A stretch of DNA of 64,000 nucleotides from contig CM059584.1 in NCBI GenBank assembly GCA_030407085.1, forward strand, positions 7,254,001 through 7,318,000, given 5' to 3'. Made by a program: the position numbers and the translations under genes. This DNA comes from Trichopria drosophilae (lineage: Eukaryota > Arthropoda > Insecta > Hymenoptera > Diapriidae). How positions within the stretch are numbered: position 1 is the stretch's first letter; the number at the start of each line of letters is the position of its first letter. Below, in pieces: positions 10,565-23,856 of the stretch. Below the pieces are notes generated by a model. It searched no databases and was not told the origin of the DNA. It saw only the letters and a list, made by a program, of their open reading frames with translations.

Positions 10565-12081
10565 TTTATACAGCGACGTGAAAAACAGACACATGCATCT
10601 ACAATGTATTTTTTGAAGGAAAAATCTTTGAAGATAACATCCATTCATGCTACGAATACAAAATAAGTTATTCGGGTTCAGAGACAGTTGCAGATATATG
10701 GAATTAATTTATAGACAATCTTCAACTTTATTGAACCGGTTTTTTGCAATTTTATATGCAGCATCTCCGAAATTCTTCTGCTGGACCAGTTTTCTTGGGT
10801 GTCAAGAATTTCCATATCACTCCACTTAAAATCATGATCTTTTCATCTAACCTACGAAGATGGCATTACAGTCGTCTAATACCATCAACTGAGTTAATGT
10901 TTTTCCATTTAGGTTTTTTATTTAATTTTCCATTTAACCTGTTTCCTTTCTTTTACTGGCAAAGGCCATTAATGTAAGTTTTAAATAGAATCATAACAAA
11001 ATTCGTTAATTATTATTCAATATCGATCATAAATAAATAACAAACACTACATACCGATCATGATTTTAAATTTAATGATATTGCAATTCTTGACATCGAG
11101 GGACATAGGCCACTTCACAATTTTGAAAATTGAACAAATATTATCTCCGCTGAAGGAAGTACCGATAAGTGGTGTAAAATACCCTCTATTCTATTGTTCG
11201 TGGTAGCAGATATCGGTAGCAATTTTGTAGGGCAGAAGCCTTTCTCTTTTAATAAAATTAATTTTCTATGCAGCTCTCAGAGAAATATATGAAATTTAGA
11301 ATTTCCGCATACGTTTTACAGAAATTAACTATGCAACGTGTCGAGTAATGCGTCAAATATGCGTCGTAAAATGTCAGGCATCCCCTATTTTAATAGATAG
11401 TTCTTGGAATATTAAAAGTTCGAGAGAATTCCTCATAATTATTATAGTAACGAAAACCGAAAAATAAAACACAAACAAAAATTTTAAAGTATATGTGCAG
11501 GTTTAATAACTAAGAAAATATCAAAATGAATAAAAATGTAAATTTGCGAAACTAACTATTTCAAAGCAAAATTTAAAAATAAAGTCAAAATACGTTATTT
11601 TGCTTAATGGAATACTTTTGAAAAGCAAAAAATGAATTTAAACAACATTTATGTGTTATAAAAACTGACACTGAAGCAATCGTTTGTACAACTGAAAACC
11701 AGAAAGTAAATATAGTTTCGGGAATTTTTTATAACGGTGTACATATTCACGCTTATTTTCCTGAGACGTAAGTGAAAATGGATGGCATCATAAATCATTT
11801 ATTTCATATCTTCGCAGTCGTATCTTTCTATATGTAGACTAACATATTACGTGATGTATTGTTAGTAAAACACAAACGTTGTGTTTGTAAATACATTTTC
11901 TATTTATTTTCTATTAATAATAAATTTAAAGTGTACTTATATTTTAAGAAAATATTTCGAAAGAGTTTATTAACAAAAAAAGTCAATTTTGAATGCCGTA
12001 AATTACTGTACAAGTACAATAAATTATTCTGAAATTGCAGCAAACTGTTGTTAAATTACAATACATATTGTAAAATTATCT
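10565..12081. other. AT-rich intergenic DNA
   Basis: Short frames at 10647-10977 show no domain or family. The long antisense frame over 10387-10644 is a shadow of the Penelope repeat arm. Nothing else is recognised. Confidence 0.45.
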
Positions 12082-12518
12082 GCCATTTTGAATTTTTGAA
12101 AACTGACTTGAGATTTATCAACTAACAAGTAACACGATGCTAACTATTTTAGTCGTTTTAAAATATTGTGACACTGTCGATCACAATATTGAAATTAAAA
12201 AATTGAGCTTTAAAAACTAGTAGCTGAGGGTCCACGGACAATTTTTGGGTATTCGAAAATCTGAATATATTTTTCCGGAACAAATCGAGTTTTTTCGAAA
12301 TGATATTTTTATACCAAAAAAGTCACGTCGGTGGACCATCAGCTACAAATTTTTACAGTTCCTTTTTTTTTAATTTCAAGATGGTGATCGACATTATCGC
12401 GTCAAAGCGCCGAAAAATGTTTGACAAGACGATTGCAATATCATAATTTTTTTTAAACGACTGAAATAGTTTGAATCTTATTATCCGAAGGTATTTGGTG
12501 TCAAAAATTCAAAATGGC
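12082..12518. mobile_element. Long inverted-repeat (foldback) element
   Basis: The left end GCCATTTTGAATTTTTGA is mirrored by TCAAAAATTCAAAATGGC at the right. Imperfect complementarity continues inward through CTATTTTAGTCGTTT / AAACGACTGAAATAG, TGTCGATCAC / GTGATCGACA and TAGCTGAGGGTCCAC / GTGGACCATCAGCTA. The arms are about 180-200 bp around a small centre near 12270. No target duplication is clear and no protein is encoded. It is probably a non-autonomous DNA element of unknown superfamily. Confidence 0.65.
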
Positions 12519-12654
12519 TGATCCCTATTTGGTGGCGACTCAAAATCGTACAAAATCGTGTTTTTTTTTTAATAATGGCTTATATTTTTGTCTGCATTTA
12601 TAGTAAATACTTTTTGACCACAGATTCTGAAAGAGTGATAAATTTGATTGTGGA

Positions 12655-12830
12655 TTGAAAAACCTAAAAATAAAAAATCCGACAGTCTAAAGGCCGACAG
12701 TCAAAAAACCGACACTTCAAAAAATGACTGCCCGTTTGTCGATGTGGCTATTTTTTTGTGTTGGCTTTTTTACCGCCGGCTTGTAGACTGTCTTCCTTTT
12801 GATTCATCGGTTTTTTATCCCCCACCCATA
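12655..12830. mobile_element. Foldback element with GTCGGTTTTTTGAC subrepeats, copy 1
   Basis: The left half repeats CCGACAGTC..AAAAA units about 15-17 bp apart (AAATCCGACAGTCTAAAGG, GCCGACAGTCAAAAAACC). The right half carries diverged reverse complements (GTTGGCTTTTTTACCG, GGCTTGTAGACTGTC, ATCGGTTTTTTAT). The central TTCAAAAAATGACTG..CGATGTG is shared with copies at 40.66 kb and, in part, 49.06 kb. This is the most eroded copy. The small ORF over it is an artefact. Confidence 0.65.
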
Positions 12831-12844
12831 AATTTTACGTAAAA

Positions 12845-15800
12845 AATGTCATCCGCGAATTTTGTTACTGTTTTTTTCGTACAAAAACAGGCCATGAAGT
12901 CAACGGCAACATATTAAAACAATTGTTAATTGTCATATCAAAAAAACGATTTTTTTATTAAATATTAAAAAAAAGCGAATTTAGTAAATCTCTATCAACA
13001 AATTTCTTCTATAAGTGGGAATGAAGGCATTCACCTCACAACAAATTAACATCTAAATAACATGTCTAGCGTTAATACGTCAATATTATTCTTGGAAAAT
13101 GCATCTACTGTAACTAGACATTTTTAATTACAAGTTCATATTGTTGCAATTGTTATTTATTATCGCAATCATGATTAATTGTGACATTTACGTTTCCTCA
13201 AATGTATGCTGCAATTAACTGCTCGATCGTTTGCATGTGAATAATAATATCGGATAAAAACCTTACATGCAAAGAGTGTCTTGAATCAAAGAACACGCAA
13301 TCTCACGTTTTGTGGTTCTTTCTAACAGTTACTATTACTTTTTAATAATATAGTTCGAATTAATATGTAATCACAATTAATGCCTCTTAAGAATGAGATT
13401 TGCGTTCATTTAGAAGTAAAAATCAATATTTAGATTTGTCTCCTTCTTTATCAGATAATTGCGTATTCTTACTAATAATTGTATATTTAAGAAGAATCAA
13501 TAGTTTTATATTAATTTGCATTGTTTACAATTTCTTTTTAAACTGGATACATTTTGTGTAATAATTATTTAGAATCACTTTTGGAGTAATCTTGATTCAA
13601 TGAATTGTATGTTTTCTTATCCAATTTTTATTAAATTGTTTCGATTGGGAAATAACCATGAGATAATTTAAAAAAAAAACTCGAGTGTCGATTCTAACAA
13701 TGTTTTCACTAAAAACCGTAAATTAAAAAACATTAATGTCGAAATAAAATTTTCTAAATTCCATCTTTGTAACGGTAATTCTAATTAATGCAGACGGTGT
13801 ACGAAATACCAAAAAAACAAAAGAATTTAATTAACATTCAATTTTCACTTGATTATTAAATATAATACTTTGGTGAATTAAGATACCATTAATATACATG
13901 TTTATGAAATTTAATGAACATTTAATTTAGGTCAATTAAATTTTGCTGTTTACCGTCCTCGATTTAGTTACGCTTGTCGCCACTAGACGCGGCAACGACA
14001 TACTCAGCTCTACTTTTTGAGTATGCAGCTCCCGCTGTAGAAATGGGATTTTATTTGTTCATAAACTAACGTGGACTTTAAATCTCCAGACCTCAAATAG
14101 AATGATAAAAATTATATTAGATTTCATATCCATCTTTATTAAAATTACTAAACATGCATAACAGCTGCTTCATTATTTACATGTTTATTAAGTTTTTGCC
14201 ATCTGTCATTCATAATGTCTCCTTATGACACATTTGAAAATGTCTTAAAAATTGGGACAACAGTTTCACAAATGGAGACAAACGGGAATTATCCTATACT
14301 ATCGAATTTCAACAATAAATGAAGTTACTAAGTAATTAAGTAACTAATTTTATTGAAAAACCTGTAATTGTTTGTCGTAGATTTGTCTGCACCACAAAAA
14401 TTTATAATTATTATGAAATATTATACGACGTAAGACTTCTATCGCATGTAACAAACGGAAATTGTTAATGTGAAACTATTTTTTTAAGTTTCGTCGGAGA
14501 AATATCGGACCAACGTGGTTGCATCGAGAACCTGGATAGGCGATCCGCCCACGGGATAAAGTCTGTATTTGTTTTGTAATTTATTCTTTTTCTGATAGTG
14601 TGCGGTCAAGGAAAAGTTCATCGGCTTAAAGTATCCACAGGATATACATATTAAAAAAAACAAAGCTTCTGCATTAAATTGAGGTGTGTGTCAAAAAAAG
14701 TATGTAGATTTAATTGCGATGTTTTATATGAGAACACAAAATCTGATAATAAGACAAGGTACGTTTATAAATAACTTTTAAATTTAAAAAATTGAAAGAA
14801 GAAAACCAAAGGATATAAAATGTATAATAACAAAACTGTTTAAGTTTCTATAATAATTTCTAATAAAAAAGAAATATTATCTCCGTTTTCGATTATCAAT
14901 ATTACAAAATCGCATAGAAAAACTAGAGACATGCTGACATCAAAATATCAAAATATCTTTTTGAAAAATATCTTAAAGCATATGAAACTATGAATAAAAA
15001 ACTAATTCAATCGTTTGTAATGCCATTTTTTGGGCAAAGTTATTTTGAAACGTATATTTAAATGATAATATTTTATTCCTCCGGAAAATGTTATTGAATC
15101 ACGCTCATTTTAGTTAAATTTTACTTAATTATAATCAGGATAGATATATAAAAGAACTCCATATGTTATTTAGACCTTTAGACTAAGTTTTTTTGTAAGG
15201 TGCATATTCCAATCATTTTATGAATAAATTTTCATTGTTGTTGTTGTACAAAAGTAACAAAAATATACAAATTTGTTTGGTAAATAGTTTTAAAAAAATT
15301 AAAAAAATAGTACAGGAGATATTTTTAATTGTAAAAGAAATTTAACAATTGTAAACAGTCATAAAGTAAATTTTCGGTTGATTTATGAGGAGGCTCCATG
15401 TTTCGTTTCGCAATATGTGCTTGAGTTAGTTTATGATCACAGTTTTACTATGCGACTAAAGTAACACGGAGAGATAAAGGGCTTAACATTTTCTCACTCG
15501 TTATATTGACTTAATATTAACCGGATTAAGCGTAGATACTATATGTGAGACTTCTGAAAACCAGTAATTCTATCATTTTGAAAGGTTATGCTTAAAAAAT
15601 AGAACAGACTTCAGCAGTAAATTAAATAAAAACTTGATGTATTTGTATATAGTTTTTTTAATCATATGATGAATATTTCCCAGGAAGATTAACAAAAAGT
15701 AAAAAATGTCGGTGTCTAATGAATATTTAACATTTCCTCCTTACAAAATTTATCATTTCATAATAAATTTAACAAAGAAGTATTGACGGTACTTTTTACT

Positions 15801-17833
15801 GTGCTAAAAAGAAATTTTTTATCTTCAAATGAATATTTATTTACGTAGTCTCATGATTTCTCATTGATTTAAGAAAATAATTTATTTGTAATAAATGTTC
15901 AAAAAAGTATTTGTTTTTAAGTATTTAAGTTAATGTCTTCTTGAATTTAAAAAATGTATTTAATCTATTTTTGACTTTTAATACTAAGATGACTTCACCA
16001 TTATTATTCACTCTCTACATCCCAATTACTCAAAACGTAGTAATCAAAGAGTGAAAAGTCTGTGACTAATTAGATAAGTAATCATTTTTACTCATAAAGA
16101 ATAAATAACTGCTAATTCTTTAGTAAGATTTTACTAATTTCAAATGAGTGATTGTATTTTTTAATACCTGGTTACTAATGAATTTATTAAATACGAAATT
16201 AATATTTTTTACTTTTTAGTAGTAATATTACTAATTAAAATGGTGAGTAATTTTTAAATAATTCAAATTTAGAGACAAGACGATTATTTTATTAATAAGA
16301 TATCATTATCATAGATATGGCATACATAGTCTTACATTGACATCGTCGATTTTGTCAATAATTTCCACCATTATTTTGTACGTCATTATAACTGAAGGAA
16401 TCATTAATGCAAATACGTTCTAATATTGGCACAATTATCACTGTTATCTTTGTAATCTAGAATACAATGGCAATATAATTAGTATTTCGTTATTATAGAT
16501 CGTGCATTACGATGTGATTTTTTAACATTAATCATCATTATTAATAATATTTATTCTTTTTCCACATTATTATTTATATCCACTTCCATAAATACAATTT
16601 CAATTATGGTAGTGTTATAATAGATGGTACTAATAACACGATTAAATACCGTTGTTGAGAAGCTAATAGCTATCGAGATAAATCATGAGGTCGATCTTTG
16701 CGGATGAATGTGATTAATAATTAACTCTTCTACCAATTATGAGAACCGTTTCTAGTGTGAGAGTATCTATGCGAAATACATGTTGTTTTGGTAATATTAA
16801 CAAAATCCTTGTTCATAAATTTGAATACTTTTTACTATTCTGCATTGTTCTTATGTGAGTAGTTATAAATCGTCTCGAATTCGGAAGCCAGTATTTTTCC
16901 AAACAAAATTTAGAAATATTCGCAATGTTTGTTTTTCTAATCCGATTATTTACTCATCATAAAAATTCAATTACTCAAAATAAAAAACAAATGAATGCTA
17001 TAAGTTGTTTTAATTTTGGCAGCTACTTTTGCAAAATCCTGGGTGCAGTCTGTTTACAGGTTCACACTCTGGCACTTTGTAAGTAAACTTTTCATTCTTA
17101 CAATCGAGGCAATTTAATTTTTTGATCGTATACGACAAATAAACATATACTGTGCTTTGGTAACATTATCCTTTATTTTGTGGATTTCCTTTTGTTTTAA
17201 ATTCTTACTGACCTTTTTTAGAGAAACACATTTAAGGATGCACGTTTGTTCCATATTTTATATGGAGTTTTTAAAAACTTTTATATGGAAAAATGAACAT
17301 TGAAAATATTTCACATTACACCCAAATGCATGCAAAAGAATTTGTCATAGTTACTATCAATACTTGTTCTCCCAACAATCTAGATTTATATTATAAAATC
17401 AATATGTTAGTTTATTATTGTATGAAACAAAGATTCTTAATCGAAGAATTGTTAAGAATACTGCCAAGATTTTATAGAATATCAAAAAGGATAAAACTGA
17501 AACTAATAAATCATAATAATGTTTTGTTATAAACTTTGTTACACAACAATTTGATTGTTTCGTTCACAAACCTATTTTATTACTGAAGATGTTGCTAATT
17601 GAACTAGTTGTAACTAGTTGTAGAGCGGTGATTGAAAATCACGATGATTTTGTAATGCATACTTTTTGCAGCTAATTTTTTCTTGATGACAGAAACTCCT
17701 CTTCACTGATAGTAAATTGTACAAGTTTTGCTGCAAAAATGTACTAATTTTTGTGTGATGGTAACGATGGAAAGGTTGAATAGTTTTAATATTTTCGAAA
17801 AAAGTAAGGGCTAATTGCAGATATTTAGAGTTG
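12845..17833. other. Long AT-rich stretch without genes
   Basis: About 5 kb with no protein family, long repeat or RNA gene visible. Notable details only: a small 8-bp-stem hairpin CATACTCA..TGAGTATG near 14000-14025, and ATTGGGACAACAGTTTCACA at 14251, which resembles motifs at 57.6-57.9 and 59.1 kb. The 79-codon frame at 17293-17532 looks like a chance AT-rich frame. Confidence 0.5.
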
Positions 17834-17841
17834 ACAATTTT

Positions 17842-18036
17842 GGTCAGGGAATAATGTTGCGGAAATTAACATCCCGAAAGGCTAAAATTTCGATATTGCG
17901 CGAGTCCAAGGTATTTTAATTTGATGTCTTTTTGCCAGATTTTCAAAGACAAAGTGAAGAAAATCACGCTGGGGCCATGCTATATCGAAATTTCGGCCTT
18001 TGGGTATGTTGATTTTCGGAACTTTGTTCCCCGGCC
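17842..18036. mobile_element. Short MITE with 8-bp target duplication, copy 1
   Basis: Termini GGTCAGGGAATAATGTT and AACTTTGTTCCCCGGCC form imperfect inverted repeats of about 60 bp. The 8-bp direct repeat ACAATTTT flanks it exactly (17834-17841 and 18037-18044). A second copy, in reverse orientation and clearly homologous throughout, lies at 23857-24039 with its own 8-bp duplication. An 8-bp duplication is typical of hAT, P and Merlin elements; the GGCCGGG ends do not settle which. The two overlapping small ORFs are not genes. Confidence 0.85.
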
Positions 18037-18129
18037 ACAATTTTCTGAAGTATTCTTCTTCTTCAAGGATGATTATTTTATTTTTGTTATTATTTTTGAA
18101 ACAATATGAACGCAGCAATAGTTATAATT

Positions 18130-20620
18130 AATGGTATTACACTAATCATTATTTTGAAATACATTATTACAAAAACTTTCATTCGCAGGTACAACTATTC
18201 TATTATAAAAAGCGGCAACAACGGACGTATAGTATTTAAATCTAGACCTTTTTTATATGCATTCAATGTTACAGCATGTCTTACACTATGCACTGTGAAC
18301 AGTTTATCAACACCACATTGTGATAAAATCGATTTTGTCCATCTACTTAAGGTTTGAGGCCCTACAGCTGTGAAAGGTTTCCTAGTGGTAAAAAATAATT
18401 TTGTCGTATTCTATCTGAAATTTGATGTTACATTTAGATAATGTTGTAAAGTCCTTGCTAAACAAAGCTCAGATTTGTCATTAAAAAACGATAGTACGAG
18501 GCTAGGCTGGTATGCACCTCCTCTAGACGTTTTGAAAATGTCTTCGATTTGTATCTCAGTCTCTTTATCTGAGAATGTAATGAGGTTTATATCGATAAGG
18601 GAAAAAGTTTGCATTCGATGGCCCGTGCCTAAAGCAAGCAACGTAATTAATTTCTCACATAATTTTTGTCAATTTAGGGGTTCAAGTGGGAACCAACCAG
18701 CAAGTTTATCAAGAACAGGCCAAATGTCCCATGTTTCTAAGTATTTTGGATGCGTAGGTTTTAACCTATAAACTCCTCTGAAAAAAACGAGTCATATCAG
18801 CGTTTGTTATATTTCTTCTTGGAATCGTGGAAATCGCTGATCGGGCCGTATTTAATGTGCCATAAGATGCACAATTTAAAAAAAAAATTTTTGTTTATTT
18901 TTTTATTTTTTTGATCAAATAGCGATGCTATTAAAATTGGTAACGCAGATTCTACTAAATTTCTTTGTCGATAGCTGTCCTGGATAGTCTCCCTACCACC
19001 AGCGTAAGTGACGATGTTAGGGGGTGTTGCTGAGTCCTACAAGGAGATAAAAGAAGTGTTGAACTTGGTGAAAATATTAATGGTTTACCTAATAGTAAAT
19101 TTTAAACCACAGTACAACATCGATACCGCCTGCTTTATCTGTTATTATTTTTCTTAAAGTTCGTAAAATCAACGAAAACGGAGGAAAAGCATGTTTGTCT
19201 CCCCAATAAATTGTAAAAGAATCGCATGCTACGACATCTGCACTGGGAACCCAAGAGCAAAAAGAAGTACATTTAGAATTTGATTTAGTAGCAAATAAGT
19301 CAATAGCAGGATTCGAAAAAACAGATAAAATTTTTTGAGAAACGTAATCAGCTAATTCCCATTCAGTGTGAACATTACGAATTCTGGATTTTCCATCGGC
19401 ATCTTTATTGTCCTTAGAGGCTATGTAAGATGCATATATCCAAATGTGTCTGTCCTCACACCATTTCCAAATCTTTCTACTTAATAAATCAAGATGAGGA
19501 TATTGAATTCCACCAATCTTGTTGATATAAGCTATAGCTGTTGTGTTATCAACTCGTAAAAGAATTTCACAGTCATGAAGTTCAAAAGCAAAAGTCTTTA
19601 AGGCTCAAAAAACTGCTGAAAGTTCTAAATAATTTATACTTCAAGAAGATTCTTGACCATGCTGAAACCCATGAGCAGATTTATTACAAAACGCCCCTGA
19701 CTGACGGATTGGGCAATGAGATGATACATTTTTACGAAACCAATTCAATTTAGGTTGGAGAGAAATTGGAAATTCAAATCGTGCATCATAATCTCCGTTA
19801 GTCATAATCAGTGCTTTGAACTTTGCACGCTCTAAAGCTTTTGTATATCCCATTTCATACGAAATTGCAGGGCAACATGATACAAGAGTTCCACTTAATT
19901 GCGCAAAATCACGAATTGTACAATGCTTTTTCTTTAAAAAATTATTCAATAAATTAATTAAATGTTCTTGTTTTTTAATTGGCAATCCCAAAGTTAGCTT
20001 TTCTGAGTTAAACGTGAAATCCAAAAAATCCAAATTCCTTGGAGGTAATACAAAACTTTTATCATAACTAATTACAAAACCGAGTGATTGGAGTAATTCA
20101 TCTGAACGTTATCCAAACATCTATCGAAGGATGTAACCAGAAACAGAAAGTGCTGTAAATAAATTGTGGAGGAAAAGAAAAGAAAAGAAAAAAAAAAGCC
20201 TTTGCTTCTCAAATAACACACGACTGGTTTCATGATCTTTGAACACAAAAGGACTTGTGTTCAAATCAAAGAGCAAACAATTAAATTCGTGTAATTATTT
20301 TTGAAAGAAAATCTTAAAAATTTTCTACAATTTTTATCGATCGGAGCTAAGAAATTTGCATTTTTTAAATCCAGAGTTGCCATAAAACAATCTTTCGACC
20401 TTAATTTAGATGCTGTTCGATGATCTAATTTAAAATGAGGTCTTGAATGAATTCATTTAATTTTTTCAGATTGAAAATAAATCGCTTTGATTTATTTTTT
20501 CGGTCAATTAGGAAAAAGATAGATAGAAAATCACCTTCTATGGCTTAAACGGAATTTGGAAAAACCTTTCACGCATTGAAGGACATTTATCGGAAGTTAT
20601 CTTTTCCAAGCGAGAAGTTT
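18130..20620 (-). pseudogene. Broken DIRS-like retroelement: RT, RNase H, tyrosine recombinase
   Basis: Read on the minus strand from 20620 down. The RT palm gives ATLDLKNANF (motif A, near 20380), then a motif B region, then IYLQHFLF near 20160 where the catalytic pair in the family's YLDD box has become QH. HCTIRDFAQLSGTLVSCCPA (19900s) is the DIRS RT-to-RNase H connection. IWIYASYIASKDNKDADGKS (about 19420-19460) is the RNase H end, and PAIDLFATKSNSKCTSFCSW follows. The tyrosine recombinase begins FRGVYRLKPTHPKYLETWD (18770s), has LALGTGHRMQTFSL (first Arg) and SVRHAVT (H/R box, about 18280), and ends with a frameshifted FYNR..PANESF near 18200. Several stops and frameshifts, plus an A/G simple-repeat expansion at 20168-20195, kill it. 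Terminal repeats were not located. Confidence 0.85.
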
Positions 20621-20624
20621 CTCA

Positions 20625-22228
20625 TATATATAAAATTTTTTTTGTTTTTTGTTTACATATTATATATTGTTATATTAATTGCCTTTTTCTTTTGATTTAT
20701 TATAATGCATGCTAACAAATCATATTCACATACCACTCTATCCCAAGTAACTGTCAAATCGAAATTGCATCAACTTTATAGATGTTGAATATAATTTTTA
20801 TCTTTCCTTTTTTTCTATTAACTTTTTTCGTTGTTAATTTCATACTAGTTGAGATTATAAATATTTCGATAAGGCCTAAACGTTTGTGAATCTGAGCGAT
20901 TACGACGGAAGGTGTTCGAAATGTTTATGAAATTTCGAAACTTTGGAATTTTAACATCTAATGCAATTGGTAGGTTTAAGCCGTTAATTATTTTATTTTA
21001 ATTATTAATTTTAATTTTAATATAACTTTTCAGATAAATTTTCAAAAACCTTAGATAGTGTTATTAACTTTAATATAACCCACTTATCAAAACTAACGCA
21101 TAAAAATTGTCACCCCGAAATTAGCTTCATATTCTTTCGTAGAACTATCCGTATATCATATACGTATGTTGCTTATTCGATAATGAAGGACTGAAAAAAA
21201 ATTTAGCAAACTGGGATTTATTCAGTTTGACCTATTTTTTAATAACAAATAACAGAGCGTGAAGTATCGAAAAAAAGTATTGAGTCTGACTAAACTATGA
21301 AAACAGAATGTTTTGCTGCGTGCCTTTTGGAACGAAGTTGCTTATGATCTAAATTGTATAGTTTTTGTTAACTAGTTGATACCTTCCTGTGCTGCATATA
21401 CGCCGTGCTAGGTAATTTATTTTCTTAAAGTGCAATATGCAGTCACATAAATGCACGAAATAGTAGTCTGAATGCTATACATCTGCTTGCTTTTGAAAAA
21501 AATATACAGGAATTTAAAATTGCGTGAGAAGTTTTATAGTGACAAAAAATTAAGTTAGATTACCTTATCTTTTTCATGCCGTTTCATTAATTGTTTTAAG
21601 TCAATGTCCAATTTGTTACTGCTATAAAAACGAAAAATCCATGCTTTAACTCATCAACGTGCCTCTTATGCGAATGATTCTATACGAGTTTAAACTTTTT
21701 TACTTCAATCGCGACTGTTTAAAAAATTGCCATTTTTACTACAGCACACATTTTAAATTTTAAAATGACTGATACAATATGCTAGCCAAAGCTCTTAAAG
21801 TATGATCTAAAGTAGACGTAAATAGAAGATTACGGATTTTCGAGATTGCTGATTATCAATTTAAACGTAAAATTTAGAAACTGAAAATAGCGAATCCAAT
21901 AGGGCGGACAAACAACTAAATATAGCATAAGTTTGGCAGAATTTCATCTTATGAGGTTTACGAGGTCTCTGATTATAAAGTAAGAATTTTTAAATTCAGT
22001 TTCGAAGATTCAATGTTATAGCAATTAAAAAAAAAGAACTGAATACAAATTTCCACTCGAATATAATCAGTATTCAAAATGGGGGATCGAATAGGACGAA
22101 TCCAAATTTACAGTGTGACTAAATAAGATAAAAACATGTTTTAGAAATGTCTAGTAAAAATGTGATGAGGTAGATAAATGGTGGCAAACACGCACTATTA
22201 TGTCTGATATAAACAATCCTTTATAAAT
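20625..22228. other. AT-rich DNA with faint dispersed-repeat traces
   Basis: No gag-like frame of the neighbouring DIRS element is recognised here. Between about 21825 and 22110, phrases such as GATTTTCGAGATTGCTGATTA and CAAAATGGGGGATCG loosely resemble the 'GTAATCAGCGATCCCAAAAA' repeat family seen at 42.3 and 50.0 kb. Confidence 0.35.
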
Positions 22229-22229
22229 A

Positions 22230-22452
22230 ACACAAGACCACAAAAAAAATTGTTGGGAGTTTCTTTTAATCAGAGGTAGTGGATCTTATTGATATATCGG
22301 AAATTGAAATTAGCGGATAGGATATTTCGAAAACCTGACGTGAAGGGCTAAATCATCGGGCAACGGATTCGTTTTCAGCGACCCAAAATCTATAAGATCC
22401 ACTACCTCTGATTAAAGGAAACTCCCTAAACATTTTTTTTGTGGTCCTGTGT
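22230..22452. mobile_element. MITE with about 60-bp inverted termini, intact copy
   Basis: The left end ACACAAGACCACAAAAAAAA and the right end TTTTTTTTGTGGTCCTGTGT are inverted repeats that continue through GGGAGTTTC and AATCAGAGGTAGTGGATCTTA. The interior is about 100 bp. A second, inverted copy lies at 44.70-45.50 kb and is split by another element. The target duplication is not clear. Non-autonomous; superfamily not assigned. Confidence 0.8.
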
Positions 22453-22454
22453 AA

Positions 22455-23245
22455 TTTGTCTGCCACGCATGGTAGAAATTCAGTCCAGTTTTATCGTATA
22501 GTCTATTTTTTGGTCCTAAGTTACGTTATTTAAAACCGTAGACAGCAGAAATATCTACAAACAACTAGACCTAGAGAAAAATTAGTATTTTGTTAAGAAA
22601 CTCTCTAAAAATTGGACAGAAATATATGAATTGAAGCTGTCCACACACTTGTCTAAAAATACTACCTGATAACTATTCAGCAAAATTATTCAAAATATGT
22701 ATGAAATAAATGTGGATTGGAGAAGGACGCATATAAAATGCAGGGAACTGTTTATAATCCTTAACGTGTGTCGTTTACGTTTCAATGTTGTTATTCTTTC
22801 CATAGTCCGCGGTTCTTGGAAATTGTACCTTGCTATTAAATTGGAAGATCGTTCACCTACGTTGTGTACGTTTGGTAATAACTCCTCAGAAAAGTTATTG
22901 AAAATATGTACGCAAATATTTTTCTTCAATGTTTATATTATATCTACATTAAAAGTGGACAAAAACTGTCTAAGATTTATCTAATAAATTTTCTTCCAGA
23001 TTGATTTTTATAATTTTATTAATACAAATTATTATTTAATTACGTAAAGTGAATTGAATATCTGGTTAAAATCAGAAAAATGATTTTACTGCTATAACCA
23101 GCGCGTGTGCGTATTTAGGCTTACATTAACTATAATTGTACAGAATGTTTCAATCCTTATAAAAGCGTTTCAAAGAACCCTAGCCCTAAAATGCATAAAT
23201 ACTAGATAGAAAATGTATAAAAATGTACCGAAAATGGGTAAAAAA
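22455..23245. other. AT-rich intergenic DNA
   Basis: Overlapping frames of 79 and 95 codons on opposite strands at 22690-22984 show no domain. No repeat structure is evident. Confidence 0.4.
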
Positions 23246-23247
23246 TG

Positions 23248-23448
23248 CACTCTAAATTTCTTAAAGTGAAAATTGAGCTACTCTCTGTTAAAGGTGACTT
23301 TTTCACTATTCTAAAGTGGAAATTTTACTTTATTAGAGTGGCAGATTTCCATCCACTATTAGTAAAGTGAAATTTCCACTTTAAAAATAGTAAAAAAGTC
23401 ACTGTTATCAGAAAGTGGCTCAACTTTCACTTTAAGAAATTTAGAGTG
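23248..23448. mobile_element. Palindromic MITE with CACTCTAAATTT ends
   Basis: The ends CACTCTAAATTTCTTAAAGT and ACTTTAAGAAATTTAGAGTG match perfectly. Pairing continues inward for about 90 bp with few mismatches (AAAGTGGAAATTT words repeated in both arms). The dinucleotide TG flanks both ends (23246-23247 and 23449-23450). It is 201 bp and nearly all stem. CACT termini and a 2-bp duplication hint at a CACTA-type (CMC) transposase, but this is inference. Confidence 0.8.
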
Positions 23449-23856
23449 TGCACAAACTATCTAGATTATCATTAAAAAACACCTATTCAGATGCTAGGAA
23501 AATTCTGGACCAAAACTTGGACAAAAACTGATAAGTTTATGCATTTTAAATATTCCAATTTATTTCTTAGATCTCAGAGCACTAAGCCAGTTGGTTGAGG
23601 TAACTAATTAGTGTGTGTTTCCCAACAAACTCTAACTTTCCGTGGAGGCGGAATGAAAACGGTGGGTCATAAATTCATGACATGATGGGCAAGAGTCAGA
23701 TTCCATGTACAAAATTTGGAAATGATATACATATCTTCCGAAAGGCATACAAAATCTACTTTTTTCAAGATCTGCGTAATTTATTTGACATGACGAAAAC
23801 TTAATTGTAGAAAATAGCCATGGTCTATAATATGCAGTATCACCTATAAATCTGAT

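Noticed and set aside
10387..10644. 85-codon minus-strand ORF
   Set aside because: It runs across the right inverted repeat of the Penelope-like element, which is non-coding.
17882..18118. Antiparallel ORFs of 78 and 62 codons
   Set aside because: They cover the 8-bp-duplication MITE; the second MITE copy does not preserve the frames.
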